Positions 1-12,552 of a stretch of DNA of 64,000 bases are shown piece by piece (position 1 is the first letter of the stretch; every line of letters begins with the position of its first letter). The DNA is from Diphasiastrum complanatum. Its lineage: Eukaryota; Streptophyta; Lycopodiopsida; Lycopodiales; Lycopodiaceae. Location: the NCBI GenBank assembly GCA_029204225.1, contig CM055108.1, positions 23,178,326 to 23,242,325 of the forward strand, in the 5' to 3' direction. A program made the position numbers and the translations under genes. The notes beneath the pieces were generated by a model. That model saw nothing but the letters and a program-made list of their open reading frames with translations. It had not been told where the DNA came from and made no database searches.

Positions 1-61
1 CATATGCGATGACAGTAAAGAATGCATTGTAGAATATAAATGAATTAAATATCATTTGGGC

Positions 62-635
62 CTATAGTCCTGCCTTTCCACTAGATCCTAACTTAGGATT
101 CCCCATGTCATGGGTCATCCTACTTGCCACAGTCTCCTTCTGCAAGCGATATTTAACTAGATCTTTGGCATCATCCTTGCAGACCTTCCAATCCGGCTTG
201 GAACACCAAGCAGGTTTTGACTTGCCTGCTCGAAGTGTGTCCTGCATGGCATCCCTCTAATGTCAAATCCATTTGCTCATGTCTTAATATGGCTCCTGGA
301 TTGAACTCATTTTCTTGCGTGAATTCTTCCCGTAGCTCCTGCATAATCTTGGATTTTGATTCTCCAGATTGATCACACCATATTTTAAAAAGTCTTGTTC
401 CAAAATAACGAAAACATAATAAATGCAACTTATTAAAAACAATTGTCCCTTTCTCATCCCTCGCTACATCCCCATCGGCATTTAAATTGTAGTGAGAGTT
501 GGAGGACGATTCATCTGTAGCAACGGGTGGAGATGAAGGGCCTTCTGCGGCATAATCTTCATATACAGATCTGGATCGACGATGTCCGTTGTCGCTGCCA
601 CTAACACTGCCACTTCCACTCATGATTGTGTGCAT
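62..635 (-). pseudogene. Possible CACTA-associated (Ptta/En/Spm-like) ORF, frameshifted
   Basis: Two minus-strand reading frames, 171-635 and then 62-247, look like one protein broken by a frameshift near 245. The first 60 or so residues are Ser/Gly-rich and low complexity. They are followed by a charged helical stretch (RLFKIWCDQSGESKSKIM) and a basic C-terminal part with a DWKVCKDDAKDL segment. This layout resembles the small plant transposase_24/Ptta family proteins that accompany CACTA transposases, but I see no diagnostic motif. It lies near a TNP2 relic (2018 onward) on the opposite strand, which is not the usual arrangement, so it may be an independent fragment. A low-complexity host ORF is the alternative. 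Confidence 0.3.
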
Positions 636-1758
<1,123 letters not shown>

Positions 1759-2017
1759 ACATTTTGACTATATGCAATCAACGGTTACAGTTAATTCTTA
1801 TGAAAAAAAAGAGTCTCACACATTTGAAATACTTTACTAGAATTGAATGTTTTGATGGATGTTTGTGTAGCTTATCAGACAAAAAATCTAGTGACAAGGG
1901 CAAAAATGTCAATAAGGTAAGTTTTATGTGAAGTCAATATACCATATTCTACAATGATTTTTTTGCAAGTTAAATATTATCATTTTTTGCAAGAAACATC
2001 GTAATTACAATTTTTTG

Positions 2018-3979
2018 TAGGCCAATTATTATCAAGAACGAATGGGGTGCACCTACGTCAGATGCGACAGGCAAGTGATGTGTCAAAGACGCACTGTCAA
2101 TGATCACTTGTGGAAGTATGGAAGTAGAGGGGATGGTCAAACATCAAATTCATAAGAGATTGAGGTTTGCTTTATAAGCTAACGCATTTTTTATATTTTT
2201 TTAATATTAGGATATCTAGGAACCATTGACTCGTTTAAATGACACATTCTCTATCGGTTTCTTTAGACACACCATCGAATGCCATGACATGGTCTTGATT
2301 CATCTGTATTAAATTCAAAGCGAAAAAAAGTTTTGATAAAAATGAGGGAACAAAGAATGAAACAAATAGAATAAGCTCGTGGATTGCTGCAAACACCTGA
2401 TGAGGAAGACGTTGCAGTTGAAGATAATGATACTGAGGTACTACACGATGATGCAATGCATGACTTGTTTGAATTATATTTTACAACCAACATTTATGTT
2501 CAAACTCAACGAGTGAAGAGAACATGGATGAAAGTGAAGAGTTGCATGATGATGAAAACGAGATATTACTACGCAAAGAAGCCGACACTCCCTTGTATCC
2601 AGGAGCATCTTTTTCTCAACTGGCAACAACACTTCTCTTTCTAAACTTACAAGTTACATACAAATGGAGTTCTACAGTGTTACATCATTGTTTAGATATG
2701 CATAAACCCTAAATGCATTATATTGTTTGTTAGGATTTAAGGTTATGCATTCATGTTTACAAATAGAATATTATTACAATTTATTACAAAAAATACTTCC
2801 AAAAGACAATGTGATGTCGGGAACGCGAAAAGAAGCTCGAAACATGTTAAGCAAGCTTGGAATGGATTATGAAAAGATTCATGCATGTCCAAATGACCAC
2901 ATTTTATATAGGGGTGTGCATTCAGAAAAAGATCAATGTCCAACATGTGGCACATCATAATACAGAACAGACGTTCAAGGATCGAGTGTGCCACAAAAAG
3001 TGTTACATCATTGTCTTGTCATTCCACGACTACAACGTTTGTTTCGATGCAGGTCTTTGGCACAAATACTAGATTGACATGCTAAGAATCGATCTACGGA
3101 TGATGTTATGCGGGTACCAAGTGACTCACCTGCGTGGAAACATATTGATGAGCAATGGTCCGTGCTCAAAAATGAACCTCATCATTTACAATTTGGTTTA
3201 GCAATGGATGGCATAAATCCTCCATGGCTAAGTATAAAGAAGAGACATTTGTTTGTAGCTCTAATGGCTCCAAGAAAATACAAGGTTAAGAACATGGATG
3301 TTTACCTCAAACCATTGATTGAAGAATTGTCCAAGCTTTGGAATGGTGTCAATGCGTATGACATCTCAAGGCCTTTGCAAGAAAGAAATTTCACTCTTTA
3401 TGGAATTCTAATGTGGACCTCATAATTATCCCGGTTTGAGTGAATGTTCATGTATGATTAATCTTCGTATGGATTGTCAATAATAATCATTTTTTCTCGT
3501 GATCTATTACATCTCATAAATATATTCGAACTTTCTATTGCAATCATAAATGCAGGTTTTACAACATCTAGATTTTGAGAAAAGTTGTGTACAAAAATCA
3601 TCGAAAGTACCTACCAATTGATCATCCTTTTTGGACAAACCAAAGGCTAGCTTGGGGTAGACCGGAAGATGGCCCTCTAATCACACCTCCACCCATTCGA
3701 ATGACTGTAAAATATTGGTACAACGAGTGGATCAAACAACATGATGTGAATGATTCTTGGGATAAGTCAATTCCAAGCATGAAGATATTGTCGATATTCC
3801 AACGATTACCCTATTGGAATAATCTATTAATCAATCACCTCTTGGATCCTATGTGTATATACAAAAACATGGGTGAATCTATACGGAAACATATAATTGG
3901 TGCAAAGGACAATGTTGCAACACGTTACAGACTTGGAGGTGGCTATGGTGAAGAGACCTTATTGGATTCAAAACAATGA
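2018..3979 (+). pseudogene. CACTA (En/Spm) TNP2-type transposase relic, N-terminal and central parts
   Basis: Several plus-strand frames follow TNP2/transposase_21 order. At 2040-2150 there is a degraded Cys/His N-terminal segment ending VNDHLWKYG. At 2524-2712 there is the region containing DTPLYPGASFSQL. At 2770-2960 comes the family signature KLGMDYEKIHACPND followed by CPTCGTS. At 2975-3425 come PRLQRLF, DSPAWKHID, LAMDGINP and MDVYLKPLIEELSKLW. At 3575-3979 come HRKYLPIDHPF and LPYWNNLLINHLLDPM. Gaps near 2713-2770 and 3455-3555 look intron-like; the second ends in an AATGCAG acceptor-like string. Stops and frameshifts break the frame. The expected DUF4218 region is missing before the element at 4106. 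Family assignment is from known motifs; inactivity is seen directly. Confidence 0.85.
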
Positions 3980-4105
3980 AAGTGGGATGACATTTATTCT
4001 AGTTGTTCTAGTTCTAAATCCTAAGCCCTAAAATGTTTAAAATATGTTGTGCTAAATTTTCAAGATATGTTGTGCTGGTACAAAACATACAATGCCATGT
4101 GGGCA

Positions 4106-5262
4106 TGTTGGCTGATTCTGACAAATCCCCAAGTTACTCGGACAGAGCAACTCAAGAGCACCTCTCACCTTAGATCGAGGAGGTCTTTGAGAAGACGAGA
4201 CGAATGAAGATTGAGAGCCGAGTATGAGAGCTGAGAAATGCTAGTTAGTAATAACAAGCCATAACTGTGTAAGCCTCATGGTGAACGCTAAAAGATGGAA
4301 TGACCATGTAGGAACTAGTATTTCTAGGCAAATGTAATAAATGCAAGTAGACCCCTCTTAAAGAAAGCAGAGTGGGCCACCTTTTGATGGTGGCCTCTAG
4401 TGGAGAGCAATATTCCACTTGTAATTTGTGAGATGTGGAAATTCCACTAGAATGCCACATAAGGAGCTCTCCTGCTTATTTAAGAGACTCCCTCTTTGTG
4501 AAGAGGAGCTTTTTGTGTATTGTATCAACTCCATGCTGAAATGAGAAGAGCTTCCATGAGTTAGATGCATCCATTGAGCTCCTTGATCATGATGGTTTTC
4601 TTGAGTGATGCCCCTATGATCATGCCCTTCCATTCATATTGTGTGTGGTTGTGGATTTAGAGTGGATTAGTTTTCTTGCTTTCCTAGTTGTGGATTAGAT
4701 TTCATGTTTTCTTGTGGATTTATGTAGGAGCCAGCATTCAAGTAAACTATATAGCTAGAAATGTGGCATAAATCTTGCACATTCTCTAACATTCTAGTTC
4801 TTGATGTTCTTGGGATGTCCAAGAATCAAAAGACTGGTTGGTTTCTTGATTCTTGGACTTCTAACATGTTGTATATTAGTTCTTGTTTCTTGTTTTGTCA
4901 ATTTATGCAAGTAAAGTATGTAGGATCTGATTTTAGTTCATTTTACAGCAAAGTAGAAGTAGAATTTCATTGTTTGTTCAACGAATCTGCACTCTGATTT
5001 TATGGTTGAACGTTTTGGCATGTATGAGTGGTTGTTTATGCATGTGCATTAGTTCAAGAGTGACTTCCCTGGATTGTCCTCTGACAGGCAAGACATTTAC
5101 TACATCGATATCAGTCCCTTCTGTCTAGTTTCGGCATTGAACTAAGAAGCTAACATTCAAGAAAATGCCAACAAGCCTCTAAACAGGAAGAAAATAGTTC
5201 TTATAAACAAGAAACATGGAAGAACTAGTAAACAAATTCTATAGGCTCTGAAGATGTCAACA
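4106..5262 (+). repeat. 5' LTR of the gag-only gypsy element (1,157 bp)
   Basis: Boundaries are set by TGTTGG at the start, TCAACA at the end, the flanking GGGCA, and the primer-binding site 2 bp downstream. It aligns along its whole length with the solo LTR at 50746-51913, including the 4110-4260 block and the TATTTAAG promoter region. Its last ~270 bp recur at 8437-8709. Confidence 0.88.
4477..4484 (+). promoter_or_regulatory. TATA-like box in the LTR
   Basis: TATTTAAG precedes a CT-rich tract (GACTCCCTCTTTG). The same arrangement is conserved in the related solo LTR near 51117-51140, which supports a core-promoter role for the U3/R junction. No transcript evidence is available. Confidence 0.45.
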
Positions 5263-5264
5263 TT

Positions 5265-5279
5265 TGGCACCGTTGCTAC
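5265..5279 (+). other. Primer-binding site, tRNA-Asp type (degraded)
   Basis: TGGCACCGTTGCTAC starts 2 bp after the 5' LTR. It matches the complement of the plant tRNA-Asp 3' end (TGGCGCCGTTGCCGG) except at three positions. tRNA-Asp priming is typical of Athila/Tat-lineage gypsy elements. Confidence 0.7.
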
Positions 5280-5587
5280 TTGAATTCCACACCTCATAAA
5301 CCCACACCTGCTACAACCGTGTTCTTGAACAAATCCATAACAGTTCTCATCTATAGTCTACCTTGCAAACAAACTACCCTACTTGCAAAGCGATCTGCAA
5401 GAAACAACAATCGTAGGGAAATAGACTTGCTTGCAAATCCATCTGAAAACTAACTTGCTTGAACCTGAACCTGCAAACCAACCAGCAAGCCACAACAACT
5501 GCAAACACAAGCAATCAGACTTGCTTTAGTATCAAACTGCAAAACCAGAGCCCACACGCATCAACTACACTCCTTCAGCCGCCTCGT

Positions 5588-6010
5588 CATGCTCCATTTC
5601 TTTTATATCTCAACTGACGCTTTCCTTCATATCTCAGCTGATGCTTCCCTTCATATCTCAGCCAATGCTTCCCTTCATATCTCAGCCGACGCTTTTTTCA
5701 TATCTCAACTGACACTTTCCTTTATATCTCAACCGACGATTTTTTTCAAATCTACGGGTTCGCGTCAAATCTTGACCGACGGGTTTTTGATCAAATCTCG
5801 ACCGACGTGTTTTTCGCATCAGATCTCGGCCGACGAGTTTTTGCGTCAGATCTCGAGCAACGGATTTTTGATCAAATCTTGACCGATGGGTTTTCACGTC
5901 AAATCTCGACCGACGAATTTTCGATCAGATTTCAACTGACGGGTTTGCGTTAAATCAAGACCGATGGTTCTGGGTCCAATTTCGACCGACGGGGTTCCTC
6001 ACTATCTCAA
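5588..6010. repeat. Degenerate ~30-bp minisatellite in the element leader
   Basis: About a dozen or more imperfect copies of a unit with core ATCTCRACCGACG-TTTT(C/T). The left half is dominated by CTTCATATCTCAGCYGA units and the right half by TCAAATCTCGACCGACGGGT units, so copies have diverged in blocks. The block lies in the untranslated leader between the primer-binding site and gag. Confidence 0.85.
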
Positions 6011-6189
6011 CCGACCAACTCCATGCCAGACCACAGAACTTCCAAACAACACCTCTGAGTGACATTTCGACTGAACCATCATCTTCCCAAAGCCTTAGGG
6101 GCTGAAAAAAAGAAAGAAAAAAAAGACATGAACACCAAAAAAAATTTCAAAAAAATAAAACTCATATCTATAGAAAGCCCTTTTTATAC

Positions 6190-6340
6190 TTAGTCTCCAC
6201 CTTCACTTCCTTCAACATCCTAAAAAATCCAAAAACACCAAAAATCCTAAAAAATCCAGCAAACACCAAAAACCCTAAAAAAATCCAACAAACACCAAAA
6301 ACCCTAAAAAATCCAAAAACACCAGAAACACATACCTAAC
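6190..6340. repeat. A-rich tandem repeat upstream of gag
   Basis: Four or so imperfect copies of a ~30-bp unit containing AAAAATCCAACAAACACC and AAACCCTAAA. It precedes the gag start at 6365. The CCCTAAA strings are part of this unit and do not form a telomeric array. Confidence 0.7.
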
Positions 6341-6364
6341 ACAAAAAAGATAGAACAATACCCA

Positions 6365-7726
6365 ATGACCGACAATACATATCCTAAAATTCCAGAAGAT
6401 TATCCATACGAGATCAGGTCCCCTATAGCGGAACAAATCACCCGTCATAGGTTCTACCAAATGCGGGCCCAAATACACGAGTCATCCACAAATCCATTCG
6501 AGGGACAAGAACCTGATAGAGCTGAGTCTTCACGAGCACGAGCCTATTCTTATGGTGCTGAATCCTCACAAGACAGAACCAACCTTTTATTGAGTCTCTG
6601 CTACCCACAATGCTCATTATGAGAGACGTATACCCAAGCTAGATCTACCAAAGTTCGACGGTAGTTCGGACCTTCAAAGATTTTTGCAAATCTCTGAGAA
6701 TGAATGTGATGTGTATGGCGAAACATCTCCCGATGCTATGGTCCAACTGTTTTCGATGACCATGATCGCTAAAGCACGTGATTGGTTTTTCAACCTTGAT
6801 CGTGAAAATAAGATAGACTGGTCAATCTTGAAAGAGTCCTTTATCAAGCGTTTTAAGCCCTTTCGCTTGATCGAGAGTCCTTTTGTCAAATTGAGTAACA
6901 TCAAGGTGGCAAAGGATGAATGTGTATGAGACTATATCAAGTGTTTCAAATGCCTCAAAAGTCAAGTATAGAAACAACCCTTCAAACAGATGCTCATCAT
7001 CTGGTTCTTAGTCGGCCTTCCAAGATGGATTAGACGTGAGCTTAAATCCAATGATGAATATATGAGTCTCAAATTAGCTATGTCTGACGTCATCAAAGAA
7101 GAAGACAAGGGATCAAATGTTGATGAATCCAAGGAACAACGAGCACCAAGTGCTCCTCTCCATGAGTCGAAGCCGATCGAGGGTACCCGAGATCAGCTTT
7201 GGAAATCCCAGTTGGAGTTGTTTAATAAGCAACACCAACTACAGATGGAGAAACTCACCAATGAGTTTCAAGCTACCCTGAAGTCTATTTAAAGCAGTAT
7301 GTTTGGTCAGTCAAACCCTGCACAAGTACCTTATAGACGAAAAACAATATGGTGCCACACTGCCGGGCTACGCATCCTGTTGATGCTTGTCCTTCATGTC
7401 CGCCTATCCAAGCACATACAGTCCAACAATATGAAGCACAACCATCACATTCTCGACATTCCTTGACTTATCCCGAATATCCACCAGAAAGTCCAGAACC
7501 ATAAGCCATACAAGATGGCTATGCCGTTATACAAGAGTTATTGCACACCAAACGTTTCATCTGTGGTGAAATTGGCCACTTCATGGTTGATTGTCCAGTC
7601 AAGGCCAAGTACCATGCTGAGTGTCCTGATTGTATCAGAAAACACAGTTTCAAAGACTGTCCAAAACAACCAACTAAGATCCTACCTGCCTGTCACATCA
7701 GTTATGAATCACAATAGGATCTTCAC
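6365..7726 (+). pseudogene. Ty3/gypsy gag remnant with two zinc knuckles
   Basis: A frame starting at 6365 (MTDNTYPKIPEDYP) continues through frameshifts into the Retrotrans_gag core at about 6630-6930. The recognisable residues there are PKLDLPKFDGSSDLQRFL, then ARDWFFNLD, then FIKRFKP. A charged coiled-coil-like stretch runs to 7292. At 7550-7660 there are two Cys/His knuckles. The first, ICGEIGHFMVDC, has lost its first Cys. The second, CPDCIRKHSFKDC, has spacing C-X2-C-X3-H-X4-C. Several stops interrupt the frame. Gag packages element RNA in virus-like particles; this copy cannot make a full protein. The same knuckle pair occurs in the gypsy relic at 57.3 kb. Confidence 0.8.
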
Positions 7727-8436
7727 GACAACAACACGAGCACTATAGCACCCTCCCGCTCAACTTGCTACTCACTCGAGAAGTTTCTAGCAAACATCTA
7801 CAATACCACAGAATACACTAGCTCTATAATGAAAAAAGACAATATGAAATGAGTCCTTGTCGAAAGAAAGTGAAACTGATATTCCGTCATCTGCTACAAT
7901 GTCCAACCAAGAGCAACCTCCACAGGGAATTGACAGTTTTTCTCAACCTTCTACAACCTCAAATCTATTTGTCTTTCCACATGCTGATAAGATTTCCAAT
8001 GTGCCAATACACAATCAATCTAGGATTCGGAAATCCAGATAGAGATTCAACTCTGAATCTCTTACTCGGAGAGGTCCTCAGGACATAGTACCTCACCATC
8101 CCTGCATCTCAAGCTATATTTTTACAACATCTGCTATCAATGATGGTAGATTTAGTGTAACCAACCCTGCCTTGTTTTGACAAGGGCATGTCAAAGTAAA
8201 TCACATTACTCTACAAAACAACTAAAATATTGCAACTTTCAAGGTACATTATCAATGTTGATGAATGCAAGTTTTGTTCGACAAGTGCTATACAGTTCTC
8301 ACTCTCTGTAACGTTTGTTTATTTCCTTGTTTCTCTGCACCTATTTTGTGTGAGTGATTTTTGCTTGAGGAATAGCTATTGCACAAGAATCTTCTGTAGA
8401 GCATCTCCAAAACACATTCTCATTCATCTATCCATA
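7727..8436. other. Internal remnant with no recognised coding
   Basis: Short frames only (for example 7849-8088) and no match to protease, RT or integrase motifs. Positions 8160-8436 do not align with the 5' LTR, so the 3' LTR fragment starts abruptly at about 8437. Confidence 0.55.
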
Positions 8437-8709
8437 GAATTTCATTGTTTGTTCAACGGATCTGCACTCTGATTTTATGGCTGAACGTTTTGGCATGTAT
8501 GAGTGGTTGTTTATGCATGTGCATTAGTTCAAGAGTGACTTCCTTGGATTGTCCTCTGACAGGCAAGACATTTACTATATCGATATTAGTCCCTTCTACC
8601 TGGTTTCGGCATTGAACTAAGAAGCTAACATTCAAGAAAATGCCAACAAGCCTCTAAACAGGCAGAAAATAGTTTGAACTAGTAAACAGATTCTATGAAG
8701 ATGTCAACA
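8437..8709 (+). repeat. Truncated 3' LTR of the gag-only gypsy element
   Basis: This segment matches the last ~320 bp of the 5' LTR (from TAGAATTTCATTG at 4956 to TCAACA at 5262), with small indels. The first ~850 bp of a normal LTR are missing. The outer end is intact because GGGCA follows directly. Confidence 0.85.
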
Positions 8710-8890
8710 GGGCATATGGATATCACTTTCGTGTTGAGGGCATTGACACCAAAAGATGCACATTTGATTGCGACATAATGGCAAACTTTCAACAAGAGAG
8801 TCGATCTAGTGCAAACGACACAAACGTGTGAGCATGGCAAGGGAGGAGTTTTCTCAAGTGGAATTATGGCACAAGATATTAGACCAGCAC
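8710..8890 (+). pseudogene. CACTA transposase C-terminal (DUF4216-like) fragment
   Basis: Reading across the target site from 4090-4105 into 8715 gives an open plus-strand frame with GYHFRVEGIDTKRCT, then DCDIMANFQ, then SANDTN. This pattern (aromatic-H-F, then D-x-K-x-C-T, then SA-x-D-x-N) resembles the DUF4216 domain at the C-terminus of plant TNP2 proteins. It fits the gag-only element having inserted into CACTA sequence. The frame stops at about 8840 and the region joins opposite-strand copia sequence near 8890. Confidence 0.45.
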
Positions 8891-10041
8891 CAAACAGTGA
8901 TGGTGTTTGCATTGGGCCACATATATTTATATGTACAATATCTAGCAAATATTTGAAAATGTGTTCTTGATTTGACTTAAATGGCCTTCTTGTCTGCTTT
9001 CCTATAATATAGCTTTGATAGACAAGAGGGTCAACAATTTGATAGTCTAGATCAAGAACTGAAGGTAGACATGTTACCTATCGAAATATATAAGGTGACC
9101 AAGTCTATAATGCCAAAGCAATTCTTTATTGATAGACGTTGAACTCCTTAAAGCACATTTGGTCATAGTATTACAATGACTAAGCCTATAGAGATATTCT
9201 TGTCTCTTTCTGAGTTCATCATCTTCTGAATCTTGGTTCTTATGCTTTGTGTTGGTTGCATGGGCTTGCTGGTCCGACTGTTTCTTCTTGTCATTGTTGA
9301 GCTTCAAGATTCGACAGTTTAGGATTTCGTGATTCATCCTTTTGTAGTATCTGCAAAATAGTCTTTTCTTGTTCAGGGCAAGTGGTTGATTCTGGGTCTT
9401 TTGTGTCTGCTTCTTATTGTTATCATTTTGTCAGACAACTTTCTTCTTCAATTGTTTCCTTGTGTTCTTCTTCGAGAATAATGCTTGTGAGTCGTTGATG
9501 GAGGACGAGGATGCTCCATTCCTTCTTGTTTCCTCCTGCAGTAGCATGATTAAGACTTTGTACAATGTTATATCTGAGTGTGTGGTTATCATCATCACCC
9601 AGTTTTCATAAGAGGATGGCAAACTAGTCAATAAGGTCATTACGGCGTCAGAGTCTTTGACTACTGAACCTATTGTCACCATCTGTTCTAATAGAGACAT
9701 AATCACTTTCTGGCATTCTGAGTGAGAAGAATTTTCTCCTCAAGTGCAGCTTCGATGTAACATCTCTCACTTCATATGATGTACTCAATATGTCCCAAGC
9801 CTCTTTCAAAGATTAGGCTTGTCTAATATGGCCAATCTATGTGTCGGAGATATTAAGGGTGATCAAGGCAAAATTCTTGCCATCCTTGAACTTCCATTTG
9901 AAAATGGCTTGCTCATCAACACCAACGACTATTTCCCAAAGCTCCTTGGCCATCAGAACTACCTTCACCTTGAACTTCCATAAATGGTAATTCGAACCAT
10001 CGAGTTTGTCTACCATTAGAGTAGACTATGATTGCAAATCC
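8891..10041 (-). pseudogene. Ty1/copia gag-integrase relic
   Basis: On the minus strand from 10041 downward there is a copia gag N-terminus (KLDGSNYHLWKFKV, then LMAKELWEIVVGVDEQA). The UBN2 gag core follows at 9431-9706 (SLPSSYENWVMMITT, then LLQEETRR). Next are a damaged zinc knuckle near 9300-9340, a GAG-pre-integrase motif at 9074-9150 (LLWHYRLGHL), and the start of integrase at about 8890-8990 (IIGKQTRRPF, then DIVHINICGPMQTPSLFGA). Protease is absent between the knuckle and the pre-integrase motif. Stops and frameshifts are frequent and no LTR is recognisable beside it. An old, truncated insertion. Confidence 0.8.
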
Positions 10042-12341
10042 ATTTGAGATTTTGAAACGATTTAATCTACGAGTAATTTTATCTGCAAGCATGAATCTAT
10101 TTGACAATAAAAATGAAATAAGCATTTAGCATACACAACCTAAATTATTAGAACTTTGATAGATTAATCATATAGAAAATACAGTCGAATGCAGATAGAG
10201 ATGCGTTCTTTTTTAGACAATACTCTGTGATAACAGAGAGAAATAACAATACAATTGCATTCTGAATGACCGATTGATCACAATGAATTAGATGATTCAG
10301 CTAGCCGAATAACTGATGATTAGTTGTTGAATATATACACATGGCTAACTAATTAAAAGAATGGTTAATTTGTAGTTTACAATTAGATTTTGACACTACG
10401 TGTTGTTGGTAGTCACCATCAGACAATAGTTGATTTTGTCTTATCGTTATGTGTGTACTTGTTGATTCATCTATGGCTGAACAATCGATGATAGCCAAAT
10501 AAGAGAAGGTGTCCAACAAAGAAGAGGTGGCCGAACTATCGGGTAACATTGTCACTGATTCCTTCATATTTCTACAGACTATCAGAAAACATGTGTAATC
10601 TGCAGAGTATGCAATTGTACAAATATTTACAACAACTTAATGAGTGGATCTAGATTAACAGAGAATAGGGATGGAGAGGATAGAAATCCAACAACTCTAG
10701 GAATCCAGCCTATATCATCGGTTTCGAGAGCAGCTCCCTCCACCAAGAGGAGGCTTTGCCCTCAAGAAACAACAAAACTGGTGAAATTCACTTTTCTTCT
10801 AGGACATTGTGCAAGCTAAAATAGCTAGACCAACAATTTATCCAGTCCTCGATAATGATCTAAATGTGGTGTTATACTAGTATCATTGAGATTTGCACCT
10901 AAACATTTAAAGATTTCTGAATAATTGGCAATTCACTTGAGTAGCTTGGTTACTCTTGGATGAAGTTAATTGGTAAAACGATCATTGTTAAGAGGATTCA
11001 CCAGAAATTGTTTGTTTTGAATCATATTGCTTGTAAGACGCAGAATTTGTGAGTCATCAAGATTCATCAATTAAAATTATGTGCATTGGATATACATTAT
11101 TCTTGGTATAGAGTAATTGAGGAATAATCTCACTTCATTAGTGATTAGATCCTAGAGAGCTCAATTGGATAGTAAATCTTAATGATTCCAAGAATAACAA
11201 TTGAATTTATATTCAACAGGACTTTGGGTGTCTAGATTTGGTTCTAAACAGTAATTTATAGTTTTTTGTGGATGAAGATGGTTGCCATTATCATTTTGGT
11301 ATGCTTTCTGTCTTTAATTACCCGTGGCATATAGAACTTGACTATCTCGTACTTCTGTTCAAGAATCCAGTATGGAAAATATTCTTAAGATCTAGTATTC
11401 CTGATGGGAAAGATTTTAAAATGATTCTTACTTTTCTTGACTTATGTTGGACATATACTCCAATATCTTTAATGAGTTATGTTTGACGAATCATAATGAT
11501 CTAAATATTTATTATTGACAAATCATAAATAGATAGTTAATTATTGAAAAAATTGTGATGATTCTTAAGTGTGATGATTAATTCTCGATCTATTAAATGA
11601 GTAAGAAATTTAGATCAATGTTTTGAAAATATGGATCTCTTTACTTTAGTGTTTTATTGAGAGCCTATGGATCTCATAGACATTCTCACAAAGTAAGTTG
11701 TTTTACTTGTGAAGAATTTAATTAACCTAGTGGATGATATTCTGCTACAAATTATGGTATACAAATGCTTGAGTACAGTTCTTTGATTAGATCTCTAGTT
11801 ATTATAGGAGATAGACAAATCTTTTTGAATGGTTGTTATTTTCTTGCATATGATGCTAGAAATCAAGAGTATATCTAGGATACTCAGAGTTGAGTTTAAT
11901 CATTTTTTTATCTTAATGGATCTCCTAGAGGATCTAGTTGAATGAATTATTATATCTTAGACTTATGGATTCTAAGGATATTTGTACTTGGAAGCCTTTA
12001 TGAATTGTCTTCCAGAGATTGGGGATAATTTCAAACTGTAATTGCTAATTTTTTTCACTTTAATCTCATGAGTTAGGTAATACTTCCCTTAAGGTTTTAC
12101 ATGAAAGTGATGTTACTAAGTTATAGAGAGTGAAACCTAGATGAGAAAATTTATTGCTTAGTGTACTTTCCAACTTGAGTTTGTACTCCAGGGCTGAGAT
12201 TAACAACTGAAAAATAGTATTATCTCTAAGTACTTGTTTGATATGTAAGTCAAACTAAGGATAATGATTTTCTAGGTTAATAATGAAAGTTAAAGAAACT
12301 AATCCTGATTTTCTTTTCTATTCTAAGGACATAACCAGTTC
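10042..12341. other. AT-rich stretch, nothing recognised
   Basis: No frame longer than about 90 codons and none with known motifs. The longest (11268-11486, plus) is not recognisable. Because a polypurine tract and gypsy LTR start follow at 12342-12355, part of this could be a heavily decayed gypsy pol, but I could not find RT or integrase motifs. Confidence 0.5.
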
Positions 12342-12552
12342 AAGGGGAAAATAATGTTATGTCCACGTCCTATATATAGGATTTGTTATAGTCCTATACT
12401 TGGATACACGGTAATCTAGAGATCGAAATTATTGGTTATGCCACATCATACTTGATGTGACTCGTAAAGTGATCAATAACCTTGTGAGTCCTAGCACAGT
12501 AATTGGAGTTAGTACAAGGTTTGGGACAATAAATGCATGTGTAGAGTCTTGA
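12342..12552 (+). repeat. Polypurine tract plus truncated chromovirus LTR
   Basis: AAGGGGAAAATAA at 12342-12354 is followed by TGTTATGTCCACG. The next ~200 bp match, with many substitutions, the reverse complement of about 56000-56195, next to a chromodomain fragment. Shared blocks include GGATACACGGTA and GGAGTTAGTACAAGGTTTGGGAC. The LTR is cut at about 12552, where CACTA sequence begins. Confidence 0.7.

Larger units (their letters stand above)
4106..8709 (+). mobile_element. Non-autonomous Ty3/gypsy (Tat/Athila-type) gag-only LTR element with 5-bp target duplication
   Basis: The element starts TGTTGG at 4106 and ends TCAACA at 8709, and is flanked by GGGCA at 4101-4105 and GGGCA at 8710-8714. 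It carries a full 5' LTR, a tRNA-Asp-like primer-binding site, a repeat-rich leader, a gag remnant, no protease, RT or integrase, and only a 273-bp 3' LTR fragment. This is the layout of a gag-only LTR element (TR-GAG class). It inserted into the CACTA relic: transposase-like sequence resumes on the plus strand after 8714. The short 3' LTR with an intact duplication implies an internal deletion after, or at the time of, insertion. Confidence 0.85.

Noticed and set aside
5682-5897. Arg-rich minus-strand ORF with repeated SRFDQK units
   Set aside because: It is a translation of the leader minisatellite; repeated units produce the open frame.
6230-6330. CCCTAAA strings resembling plant telomere repeat
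   Set aside because: They are separated by unrelated A-rich sequence and belong to a ~30-bp leader repeat, not to a tandem heptamer array.
10042-12341. Endogenous pararetrovirus or chromovirus pol
   Set aside because: No RT, protease, movement-protein or integrase motif could be read. Only the downstream purine tract and LTR hint at a retroelement.
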